Shown: one piece after another, positions 8,508 through 17,603 of the stretch
Layout of the letters: each line of letters starts with the position of its first letter
Position numbering within the stretch: position 1 is the stretch's first letter
DNA from: Nocardia sp. XZ_19_385
GTDB lineage: Bacteria > Actinomycetota > Actinomycetes > Mycobacteriales > Mycobacteriaceae
Direction of reading: 5' to 3'
DNA: 64,000 bases
Assembly (NCBI RefSeq): GCF_015355755.1
Contig: NZ_JACVEE010000002.1
Span: 682,001-746,000, forward strand
Position numbers and translations under genes: made by a program
The notes under the pieces: model-generated
What the model saw: the letters and a program-made list of their open reading frames with translations, nothing else
What the model was told of the DNA's origin: nothing
Database searches by the model: none

Positions 8508-9395
8508 CTACAGGGCGGTGGCGGCGTAGCCGCCCGCGGCAAGACCGCCGAGTACACCACCGACGGCCGCGGACGGAATGCCGAGGACAGCGGCACCCAC
8601 GGCGGCACCCACGGCGCCGCCGATCAGGGCGCCCGCACCGGTGCTGGCGGCGGCGATCGGCCAGCCCGCGACGAAGCCGCCGACGATGGCCGGGATCGCA
8701 CCCGCGCCGGCGGTGGGGACGGCAGCCGCGCCCGAAATGATCGCGGTGGCCGCGGCGGTACCGGCGACGCCGACCGCGAACCCGGCACCGGCGCCGATGC
8801 CCGCGCCGATCAGGCCGCCACCGACACCTCCGACCACCGCCATGGGGATGCCGGCGAGGGCGGCGCCGCCGAGCGCGCCGGCGGCGGTGGCCGCGGCGAT
8901 CTTGTCCGAGCGGCTGGGATTGATGCCGACGGAGCGGCCCTGGGTGGCGACGAAAGCTTCCGATTCCGCCGCTGTGCTGTTCACGCCGTCGAGCACGGCA
9001 CGCGGGACCTCGTCGGGGACCGTCGTGGTGAAGTCACCGATCCGGAGCATGTTCGGCGGCGGGGCAATCGGCGCAACCGGCTCGACGGGGGTGGGCCAGT
9101 GCAGATCGTTGTCGATCGGCGGGGCCGCGGAGGTGTCCGGTGCCGGGCGCACGCGCTGCATGGTCAGGTCGTCATCGGGCCGTGGGGTGTTGCCGGCCAG
9201 GGAGTTCTGGCCCTCATCGGCGACGCCGGGCTGGACCGGCGAAGGGGTCGGCTGGGCCGGCGCGCTCGGGGTGGCGATGCCGGGCTGGACCGGCGCGGGG
9301 GCAGCGATTGCCGGGGCCGCGCAGGCGAGCGCGATGGCCAAGGGCAGCAGGCCGGCGGTGGGACGGGCGAGACGCCGTGCTGTCGGGTTGTTCAT
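8508..9395 (-). CDS. secreted glycine-zipper protein
   Basis: The precursor starts MNNPTARRLARPTAG followed by a signal peptide ending near AIAAPAP. A Pro/Ala/Gln-rich stretch repeats PVQPG, then comes IGDFTTTVPDEVPRAVLDGVN. The last 130 residues are Ala/Gly with many GxxxG spacings (for example GGVGGGLIGAGIGAGAG), typical of glycine-zipper membrane segments. The motif GDxTxxVPxEVP recurs in the small secreted protein at 12463-12846. The start at 9395 is preferred over a GTG at 9416; neither has a strong ribosome site. Confidence 0.6.
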   Translation of the reverse strand: MNNPTARRLARPTAGLLPLAIALACAAPAIAAPAPVQPGIATPSAPAQPTPSPVQPGVADEGQNSLAGNTPRPDDDLTMQRVRPAPDTSAAPPIDNDLHWPTPVEPVAPIAPPPNMLRIGDFTTTVPDEVPRAVLDGVNSTAAESEAFVATQGRSVGINPSRSDKIAAATAAGALGGAALAGIPMAVVGGVGGGLIGAGIGAGAGFAVGVAGTAAATAIISGAAAVPTAGAGAIPAIVGGFVAGWPIAAASTGAGALIGGAVGAAVGAAVLGIPSAAVGGVLGGLAAGGYAATAL

Positions 9396-9701
9396 TTCGC
9401 TGTACCGACGAGTCACGTCGAACCACCACCATCAGGAATTGAGATCAGGCGGTACGTCCCTGCGTACCGGCGCACGCACGATAACCATTGCTGAACAGTT
9501 GCTGTCAAGTCGAGGGAAGCTACCCAGACACCGTCTTTACCAGCATCGATGCGATTCCATCGCTTTCCTCAGGCAGGATCGCCCGCTCGAGTCCGGGATC
9601 AACCGATCCACGCCGGTAGCCAGAGAGTGACCAACTCGACGGGCCGGTCTCCGAACACGCCGGAGGCAACACACCGAACAGTCGTTGCGCGTCAATCCGA
9701 T
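9396..9701. other. intergenic region between two leftward genes
   Basis: This 306-bp stretch separates the LuxR regulator stop from the glycine-zipper gene start. It holds the inverted repeat at 9451-9468 and otherwise no gene that I can support. Confidence 0.5.
9451..9468. promoter_or_regulatory. inverted repeat upstream of secreted-protein gene
   Basis: GGTACG and CGTACC form perfect 6-bp arms around a 6-bp centre, 56 bp before the 9395 start. It may be an operator or part of the leader; nothing identifies the binding protein. Confidence 0.3.
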
Positions 9702-12302
9702 TCAGGCCGGGGATTCTCCCCGGATGAGGGCGCCCAGCGATTCCCGGTCGGTGACGTCCATCTTGCTGCAGGCCCGGTACAGGTGACCTTCGACGGTGCG
9801 CACCGAGACGGTGAGGCGGTCGGCGATCTGCCGGTTGGACAGACCCGCGGCAACCAGGTTCGCGATCTCGCGTTCCCGGACGGTGAGCGGCAGCGGCTGG
9901 GCGGCTTGGCGCAGGGACGGGGTGCTGGCGCCACCGCAGGCGGCGGCGAGGCGGTTCGCGGTGGCGGCGGATTCGTGCAACCGGCGGCGATCGCCCGCGC
10001 GATCGTGCGCCAGCGCGGCCTGGGCAGCGGCATCGGCGGCCGAGAGCAAAGCCCCGATCTGCTCGAATTCGGCTGCGGCGGCGTCCAATCCAGGCCCGTC
10101 GTGGGCGGCCAGGGCGACCGCGTGCCGGGACTGGACCTGGACGAGCCGCCCGTCCACCCGGGCGGCGAGGTCGGCCAGCCGACCGGCAACCGACTGTTCG
10201 CCGAAACGAGCCGCGACATGCAGCGCCATCGCCTCGATGGCGTGCTGCTGGGAACGTGCGGCGGCGTCGGCGGCGCTCATGGCCAGCCGGATCGCCGGGG
10301 TGACCGCCCCTTCGGCGGCGGCCAGGCAGGCGCGCGCGATTTCCAGCTGCGGGTCGTAGATAGCGACATGCCGGCCACCGCGCCGGGTGGCTTCGGCGAT
10401 GGTCTCGGCGGCTTCGGTGCTGCGGCCGAGCGCCGAATAAGCTTCGGCCAGGCGGATTCTCGCGGGCGTCATCCAGGCCGCCGCGCCTTCGGCGGCGAGG
10501 GCGGCCAGCGCCTGTTCGAGGTGTTCGATGCCGTCGGCGAAACGGCCCTGCGCGACGTCGGCGGTGCCCTGCAGGATCTTCGACATCCCCCAGGCCAGGT
10601 ACTGACCGGGCGCGGAGTAGCCGAAATAGTTGGCGGCGCAGTGCCTTGCGGCGTCGAGCTCACCGGTGAAGGTCAGTGCGAGCACTTCGGCGTGGGTGGA
10701 CATGAACCGGTTCAGCCCGTCGATCTCCCCCTCCACCTGATGCCCCCGCGCCACGTACTGCCGTGCGGCTTCGCCCTTACCCATCAACGCCAGCGCGAGC
10801 CCACCGCCGAACGCCGCCCACCAAACTGCCCACGGCGGCGCGCTTTTCGCCTGCATGACTGCGTCGGCGTCGGTGATGGCGTCGGCGATCCGGTTCTCGT
10901 TCACCGCGCACGCGGAGGCCAGACCGGCGAGGGTGGCCTGGCAACCGGGATGGGTCACCTTGCCGCGCACCAGCGCCAGTACCTCGTCGGCGCGGTCGGC
11001 ATCACCCATGGCCCACAACAGATTCGAGACCCGGGTGCTGCCCCAGCGCACCAGCTGCACCTCGTTCAACTCGTCCGGATCGAAGCTGGCGAGGGTGCGT
11101 TCGGCTTCGATCGGATGGCCCTGCCACAGCAGGGCGCGAGCCAGCAGATCGGCCGCTTCGACGCCGCCGAGCCGTTCCACCGCGGCCCGGGCGAAACGCT
11201 CGCCGAGCGGCAGATTCGCGAGCGCGATGGCATCGGCCGCGGCCGCCTCGAACAGTTCCAGATCCGCGGATTTATCGCTGTCCAAAGCCAATTCGGCCAG
11301 TCGGATCCGATCGGCGGCGGAATTGATCTTGCGGTCCTTCAACGCGAAGTACAGCTTGCCGCGCAGGCGGCGTGCCGAGGCGATACCGAGCCGGCGCCGG
11401 ATCACCTCGCCGAAGAGCGGATGGTTGTAGCGCACGATCAACTGATGCGCGTTCTCGACAACCCGGATGACGCCGCGGGTTTCGGCCGACTCGACCGCTT
11501 CCTCACCGGCGATACCGGCCAGCACGTCGAGATCGATCGGCTCACAGAAGGTGAGCAACTCCAGCACCCGCAGCACCTCTTCGGGCAGCTGCTCGACCCG
11601 ATCCTCCAGCAGCGCGGCCAGTTCCGAGGTGACGGCGGCGCGACCGCGCAGCTGCCAGACTCCGTTCACCTGGCGCAGCGTGCCCGCTTCCAGCGCGCCC
11701 TCCACCAAATGCCGCAGGAACAAAGCGTTTCCGCCGGAGGACTCCCACATCAGATTGGCGGTGAAGCCTTCCAGCTGCCCGCCGAGCATGGATTCCACTA
11801 GGTCGACACTCTGCCGCTGCGTGAACGGGTTCAGGTCGATGCGCAGCAGGTGCCCGTCTTTCCAGAGCGAGGTCACCGCATCCGGTACCGGCACGCCGCT
11901 GCGCACGGTCGCGACGATGTGCGCGGCCTTGTCGATGGCCAGTTGCAGCAGCAGTGTCGCCGAAAGCTGGTCCAGCAGATGGGCGTCGTCGACGCCGATG
12001 ATGGTGTGCCCGTCGGCGAGCAGGGCCTCCCGCGCCGCGGACATGAACGTCACCGGGTCGTGCGCGGTGTAGACGCCGACCATGTGGGCGAACACTCCCA
12101 GCGGGATGCTGCGCGCCGACTCCGTCCCCGCGACCCAGCGAATATTGCCGCCCACCGCCGCCGTGGCCTGCCTGGCCAGCGTCGTCTTGCCCACCCCAGC
12201 GTCGCCGGTAAGCACCGTACCGACATATCCCGTGCCGGTGAGCGCGGACCGGATCGCCTCGAACTCGGTCTCGCGCTCGATCATCGGCCAATTCCGAGCC
12301 AT
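9702..12302 (-). CDS. large ATPase-LuxR (LAL-type) transcriptional regulator
   Basis: The 866-residue protein has an N-terminal AAA/NB-ARC-like ATPase (Walker A GDAGVGKTT at 33-41, Walker B TIIGVDDAHLL near residue 100), a long alpha-helical TPR-like middle and a C-terminal LuxR helix-turn-helix (about 805-860, LTVREREIANLV to RTVEGHLYRAC). LAL regulators use ATP binding and ligand sensing to activate target genes. The ATG at 12302 has TACAGT 6 bp upstream and no ribosome site, which fits a leaderless transcript. The target and ligand are unknown. Confidence 0.88.
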   Translation of the reverse strand: MARNWPMIERETEFEAIRSALTGTGYVGTVLTGDAGVGKTTLARQATAAVGGNIRWVAGTESARSIPLGVFAHMVGVYTAHDPVTFMSAAREALLADGHTIIGVDDAHLLDQLSATLLLQLAIDKAAHIVATVRSGVPVPDAVTSLWKDGHLLRIDLNPFTQRQSVDLVESMLGGQLEGFTANLMWESSGGNALFLRHLVEGALEAGTLRQVNGVWQLRGRAAVTSELAALLEDRVEQLPEEVLRVLELLTFCEPIDLDVLAGIAGEEAVESAETRGVIRVVENAHQLIVRYNHPLFGEVIRRRLGIASARRLRGKLYFALKDRKINSAADRIRLAELALDSDKSADLELFEAAAADAIALANLPLGERFARAAVERLGGVEAADLLARALLWQGHPIEAERTLASFDPDELNEVQLVRWGSTRVSNLLWAMGDADRADEVLALVRGKVTHPGCQATLAGLASACAVNENRIADAITDADAVMQAKSAPPWAVWWAAFGGGLALALMGKGEAARQYVARGHQVEGEIDGLNRFMSTHAEVLALTFTGELDAARHCAANYFGYSAPGQYLAWGMSKILQGTADVAQGRFADGIEHLEQALAALAAEGAAAWMTPARIRLAEAYSALGRSTEAAETIAEATRRGGRHVAIYDPQLEIARACLAAAEGAVTPAIRLAMSAADAAARSQQHAIEAMALHVAARFGEQSVAGRLADLAARVDGRLVQVQSRHAVALAAHDGPGLDAAAAEFEQIGALLSAADAAAQAALAHDRAGDRRRLHESAATANRLAAACGGASTPSLRQAAQPLPLTVREREIANLVAAGLSNRQIADRLTVSVRTVEGHLYRACSKMDVTDRESLGALIRGESPA

Positions 12303-12307
12303 GTACT

Positions 12308-12313
12308 AACTGT
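12308..12313 (-). promoter_or_regulatory. -10 element for leaderless LuxR regulator transcript
   Basis: On the minus strand TACAGT (a TANNNT -10) is followed by 6 bp and then the ATG at 12302, the usual spacing for leaderless actinobacterial messages. Position is by reading; the transcription start is not measured. Confidence 0.35.
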
Positions 12314-12314
12314 A

Positions 12315-12329
12315 GTTCTTTACAAGAAC
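12315..12329. promoter_or_regulatory. inverted repeat over the LuxR regulator promoter
   Basis: GTTCTT and AAGAAC form perfect 6-bp arms around TAC, directly upstream of the predicted -10 of the large LuxR gene. A repressor or the regulator itself could bind here. Confidence 0.35.
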
Positions 12330-12462
12330 ATGATCGAACCCAACCGCGAACTCACGTGTGAGACAGCCCTATTGAGAGATTCATACAACCGTGCCAGACA
12401 CAGGACGAGGGCCCGGCGAACCGCGAGGACAAGGCGTGCCGCCGGTGGTCGATTCTACCCGC

Positions 12463-12846
12463 CTAGGGGCGGGGCTGGCCGCCATTGAGCGCCTGATTCA
12501 CCGAATCGACCACTTCGGCGGGAACCTCGGTGGGGACCGGCACTGTCACGTCACCGAACTGCACCGCGTGCGGCTTGGGTTCCGGTGTCGGCTCCGGCTT
12601 GGGCGTGGTGCGGGGCGCCCGGGGCGCCGGCTGGGCCTGGGGGTTGGCCGCCTTCAGGTCCGCGGGTTCCTCCGCGCCGGGCGCCGGCTCGGGGGGCGGG
12701 GCCTGCGTAGTCACCCCGGGCTGGGCGGGCTGAGCCAAGGCCACACCCGCCAGACCGGTCGCGAGCGCGATCGATACCGCGCCTATCGCGACCCGGAACG
12801 TGCTCCGCGAGAACCCATTCCGCAATTTCCGGTTCCGAGCCGACAC
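12463..12846 (-). CDS. small secreted proline/alanine-rich protein
   Basis: The 127-residue precursor has a twin-charged N-terminus and a hydrophobic signal segment (VAIGAVSIALATGLAGVALA) ending at AQPAQPG. The mature part is Pro/Ala/Glu-rich and ends with FGDVTVPVPTEVPAEVVDSV, which is related to the GDFTTTVPDEVP segment of the protein at 8508-9395. It thus looks like a short relative lacking the glycine zipper. The start is a GTG with AAAGGATGG about 12 nt upstream. Function unknown. Confidence 0.6.
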   Translation of the reverse strand: MSARNRKLRNGFSRSTFRVAIGAVSIALATGLAGVALAQPAQPGVTTQAPPPEPAPGAEEPADLKAANPQAQPAPRAPRTTPKPEPTPEPKPHAVQFGDVTVPVPTEVPAEVVDSVNQALNGGQPRP

Positions 12847-12961
12847 GTCGACAACACCATCCTTTATTCAAAACCGCTCAGGCACACCGATTCCGATCAT
12901 GTGCTCGCCACATGCTAACCGGAACCGGGTGCCGCGGCCCAGCAAAAGAGGTACGGAGTGA

Positions 12962-14260
<1,299 letters not shown>

Positions 14261-14274
14261 CTACGGTTCGAGGC

Positions 14275-14292
14275 GCAACACACTCGTGTTGC
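14275..14292. promoter_or_regulatory. inverted repeat in the purA leader
   Basis: GCAACAC and GTGTTGC form perfect 7-bp arms around ACTC, 24 bp before the purA start. It could be an operator or a leader hairpin; no purine regulator is visible nearby. Confidence 0.35.
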
Positions 14293-14471
14293 AGCTACCT
14301 GCCCGTCTGGAGGAGGTGGCCGGTAACTTATTTTAGCCGACGCCCTGTGACCAGCCTGGTCGCAGGGCGGGACAAACGAGAATCGGCCGGTATGGTTGGG
14401 CGGAATGCGGCCATTGTCGTCCACCCCACGCCGGGTGCGTCGGCCCGGAACGAGGAGGGGTGTACGGCAGT

Positions 14472-15134
14472 TTGAGTACCCACGTTCTCCGCTGCGACGG
14501 CGCACCGGTTCCCATCGCGCTCGCGGCACTGCCCACCACTCCCACCGCCGCTATCCCGGCCACCTCCGTCATCGACGAACTGCTTCCCGTACTCGCCGCC
14601 GACAGCCTGCCCCGGCTGATCGTGCTCGGCGAGGACGCCGCGCTGGCCGCGGTCCTGACCCACCTGATGAAGACCGAACGGCTGCACGTCGAGATCGGCT
14701 ACGTGCCGATCGACAAGACCTACGGTTCGCGCGCCTATCAGACCGGCACCGGCAATGCCGCGGCCAAGCGCGCGATCGACGGCCGGGCTACCGCGACGCC
14801 ACTGATCCGCGACGACACCGGCACCGTGCTGGTCGGTCGCGCGACCATCACCGGCGTGGACGGCGCGAAACTGGAGGGTGAGGCGTACGTGGACGAGAAC
14901 CAGCTGTTCTCCGGCATGGTCACCGCCATGCAGATTTCCCCGAGCTTGCACCTGCCCGGCGTGCGGGCCACGGTGAAGCGCGGCCGCTTCAGCAGACGGG
15001 TCTGGCTGGAAGGCCGGGCGGCCCAGCTCGGCACCCCCGGCGCGGTGGTCACGCGCGACGGTATCCGTTCCGAGCGGACCGTCCCGCGCTCGAGCTTCTA
15101 CCGGCATAACGACTCCTGGCTGCTGGTCCGATGA
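14472..15134 (+). CDS. conserved hypothetical protein (Rv0358-like)
   Basis: The 220-residue protein matches, by context and sequence character, the conserved hypothetical protein between purA and the M50 protease in mycobacteria. It has no membrane span; features include LIVLGEDAALAAVLTHLM (a possible nucleotide or lipid-kinase-like segment) and GRATITGVDGAKLEGEAYVDEN. I chose the TTG at 14472 because AGGAGGGG ends 11 nt before it; the GTG at 14460 overlaps that site. The stop overlaps the protease start by 4 nt, so the two are likely translated together. Confidence 0.72.
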   Translation: MSTHVLRCDGAPVPIALAALPTTPTAAIPATSVIDELLPVLAADSLPRLIVLGEDAALAAVLTHLMKTERLHVEIGYVPIDKTYGSRAYQTGTGNAAAKRAIDGRATATPLIRDDTGTVLVGRATITGVDGAKLEGEAYVDENQLFSGMVTAMQISPSLHLPGVRATVKRGRFSRRVWLEGRAAQLGTPGAVVTRDGIRSERTVPRSSFYRHNDSWLLVR

Positions 15135-15916
15135 CGTACTCCTTCCCGCGCAAGCGGACCGGTGCGGTGCGCCCGAGCCCGGTGTTCCTGGGCGTCGTGG
15201 CGCTCGCGATCGCCGGCGGCGTGCTCGCCTGGATCTCGGTCGACGACATCGATTCCAACCTGGCCAAGCTCGGCGTCTTCGTGCTGGTGGTAGCCGGGTG
15301 GGTGGTCACGCTCTGCCTGCATGAATTCGCACACGCCTACACCGCGTGGCGGGCCGGTGATCAGGACGTGGAAATGCGCGGCTACCTGACGCTGAATCCG
15401 CTGAAGTACTCGCATCCGCTGCTGTCGATCGTGTTGCCGATGGTGTTCATCGCGCTCGGCGGCATCGGCCTGCCCGGCGGCGCGGTGTATGTGCACAGCC
15501 ACAATTTCAGCCCGCGGATCCAGCGGCTGATCAGCTTCGCGGGCCCCGCGGTCAACCTGGCCTGCGGCATCCTGCTGCTGGCGATCATCCGGATCTTCGG
15601 CGACCTGCAGACCCACGCGGTCTTCTGGTTCGGCCTGAGCTTCTTGGCGTTCCTGCAGATCACCGCGTTCGTGCTGAACATCCTGCCGATCCCGGGCCTG
15701 GACGGCTACGGCATCCTCGAGCCGTCGCTGAGCTACAAGACCCGCCAGACGCTGGAGCAGTTCAAGCCTTTCGGCATGCTCATCCTGTTCGCGCTGATCT
15801 TCACCCCGCAGATCAACCGGGTGTTCTTCGACGCGGTCTACTGGATCTACGAACTGTCCGGGGTGCCCGCGTTCTGGAGCAGCTACGGCTCCAGCCTCAC
15901 CCGGTTCTGGACCTAG
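15131..15916 (+). CDS. M50-family site-2 protease-like membrane metalloprotease
   Basis: This 261-residue membrane protein has the zinc-binding HEFAH at residues 64-68 in the second span and the later NILPIPGLDG motif that supplies the third ligand. Such proteases cut within the membrane. It resembles Rv0359 and lacks PDZ or CBS domains. The ATGA overlap with the upstream gene points to coupled expression and perhaps a joint role. The substrate is unknown. Confidence 0.9.
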   Translation: MTYSFPRKRTGAVRPSPVFLGVVALAIAGGVLAWISVDDIDSNLAKLGVFVLVVAGWVVTLCLHEFAHAYTAWRAGDQDVEMRGYLTLNPLKYSHPLLSIVLPMVFIALGGIGLPGGAVYVHSHNFSPRIQRLISFAGPAVNLACGILLLAIIRIFGDLQTHAVFWFGLSFLAFLQITAFVLNILPIPGLDGYGILEPSLSYKTRQTLEQFKPFGMLILFALIFTPQINRVFFDAVYWIYELSGVPAFWSSYGSSLTRFWT

Positions 15917-15917
15917 G

Positions 15918-17066
15918 TCAGTCCTCGGGCGGCACGTAGGGGTGCGGCACGGTTGGCGGGAGCAGCGCGATCGCGGAGATCCGCTGCATACCGCAGGCCT
16001 GCATGAGGTCGACCACGATCGAGCGCACCTGCGCGAACACGACATGCGCGGAAAGCCCCGCACCCTGGACCATTTCGGGTTTCGCACCCTTGGCGACCAC
16101 ACGCAGCACCCGCGCGGCCTCGGCCGCATCGGGCTGTTCGCCGGGGTCGGCGAGCATCATCTGGCGCACCACGTCGACGGCTTCGGCCAGCTTGCGCACC
16201 TCCTCGACCAGGCGGGAGTCGAGGATCTCGTCGTCACGCACCAGGGTCAGGGAGCGGCGCAACAGGACTCGGGTATTGCGGATCGCGTTGTCCAGCGGGT
16301 CGGCGGTGGCGCGGATATTATCCAGGCGGCGGCGTGAATTCCAGTACAGCGGCGAGATCCGGCTGATCTCCCGGCCGCCCTCCAGCGACGAGCGCAGCGA
16401 ATCGATCTGCGCCTGGGTCGCCCGGGCCGAATCCAGCGCGGACTGGATCTTGTCCTGATCCTGCTCCAGCAGTCCGTCGGCGCACAAGGCCAGCGATTTG
16501 CCCATCACCGCACAGACTTCCGCGGCCTGCTCGCGGGCCCGGCGCACCGGGTGCAGCGGGATCGCGGCCACCATCACCACGCCGACCAGGCCGCCGACCA
16601 GGGCGTCGATCATGCGCGGGAAACCGGTGCCCGTAGAGGGCGGCATCAGGGTCGCGACCAGTACCGCCGAACTCGCGGCCTGCATCGTGATGATCGAGCC
16701 GCCGTCGACGAAGACCGCGAGCGCCATGGCCACGACGACCACCAGCGCGATCTGCCAGATCCCGGTGCCCGCCCGGGAAATGAAGAGGTCACCGATGCCG
16801 ATGCCGACCGCCACGCCGACCACCAGCTCCACCGAACGGCGTAGTCGGGCGCCGAAGGAGACGCCGATGGAGACCACCGCGGCGGTCGGCGCGAAGAACG
16901 GCTGCGGGTGCCCGATGATGTAGTGCGCGACCGACCAGGCCAGCGCGGCGCCGAGCGCGCACTGCACGATCGGCAACCAGGACAGCCGCAGCCGCGCCCA
17001 GGACTTGCGCAGCCGATCTGCGCCGGTGGTCCGGGCTACGACAATCCGAGAGTTCGGATCCAGCAA
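15918..17066 (-). CDS. FUSC / aromatic-acid exporter family membrane protein
   Basis: The 382-residue protein has six hydrophobic segments in its first half (for example IVQCALGAALAWSVAHYIIG and FFAPTAAVVSIGVSFG) followed by a helical cytoplasmic half, the usual arrangement of FUSC/ArAE transporters. These are proposed to export small organic acids or antibiotics. It is convergent with the M50 protease and 3 bp downstream of the DUF3151 gene on the same strand, so the two may share a transcript. Confidence 0.82.
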   Translation of the reverse strand: MLDPNSRIVVARTTGADRLRKSWARLRLSWLPIVQCALGAALAWSVAHYIIGHPQPFFAPTAAVVSIGVSFGARLRRSVELVVGVAVGIGIGDLFISRAGTGIWQIALVVVVAMALAVFVDGGSIITMQAASSAVLVATLMPPSTGTGFPRMIDALVGGLVGVVMVAAIPLHPVRRAREQAAEVCAVMGKSLALCADGLLEQDQDKIQSALDSARATQAQIDSLRSSLEGGREISRISPLYWNSRRRLDNIRATADPLDNAIRNTRVLLRRSLTLVRDDEILDSRLVEEVRKLAEAVDVVRQMMLADPGEQPDAAEAARVLRVVAKGAKPEMVQGAGLSAHVVFAQVRSIVVDLMQACGMQRISAIALLPPTVPHPYVPPED

Positions 17067-17069
17067 CTA

Positions 17070-17519
17070 CTACCCGAGTCCGAGTTCCGCCGCGGCCCGC
17101 GGGTCGCAGTCCTCGAGCAGGTCGAGGCAGCGCGCGTATTCCTCGGTCTCACCGATCACCTTGGCCGCGCGGGCCAGTGCGCCGACGCTGCGCAGGAAGC
17201 CCTGGTTGGGCTCGTGGCTCCACGGCACCGGGCCGAAACCCTTCCAGCCGTTGCGGCGCAACGAGTCCAGGCCGCGGTGGTAGCCGGTGCGCGCGAACGC
17301 GTAGGCGGAGACGATGTCGTGGTTCACCGTGGCGTCCGGGCCGTCCGCGCCACCGCGGGTCAGCGCCGCCTCAGCGAGGTAGGCCCAGGCGATCGAGGCC
17401 GCCGGATGGCCGGCCGCGACCTGCACCGGGTCGGCCTTGTTGAGCAGCGCCTCCTCCGCATCCGTGTTTTCCGGGAGGAGTACCGGCTGCGGTCCGAGTA
17501 AGTCACCGAAGGAGGTCAT
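17070..17519 (-). CDS. DUF3151 family protein
   Basis: The 149-residue soluble protein matches the Rv0360c/DUF3151 family: it starts MTSFGDLLGPQPVLLP and contains HPAASIAWAYLAEAAL and GWKGFGPVPWSHEPNQGFLR. The family appears restricted to actinobacteria and its role is unknown. I place the start at 17519 by comparison with the family; an ATG at 17528 is in frame and the open frame runs on to 17891 across the divergent gene, which I regard as spurious. Confidence 0.82.
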   Translation of the reverse strand: MTSFGDLLGPQPVLLPENTDAEEALLNKADPVQVAAGHPAASIAWAYLAEAALTRGGADGPDATVNHDIVSAYAFARTGYHRGLDSLRRNGWKGFGPVPWSHEPNQGFLRSVGALARAAKVIGETEEYARCLDLLEDCDPRAAAELGLG

Positions 17520-17603
17520 GCGGTTCATTCTGCATGTAGGACCGATATGCCCACTAGGCTGGCCGTCGAGTTCCACATGTTCCGCCTGAGCGAGGGGTAT
17601 TAG

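Noticed and set aside
9549..11801. 750-codon open frame on the plus strand
   Set aside because: It is the reverse-strand shadow of the LuxR regulator; its translation is rich in Arg, Gly and Gln with no motif, as expected for high-GC DNA.
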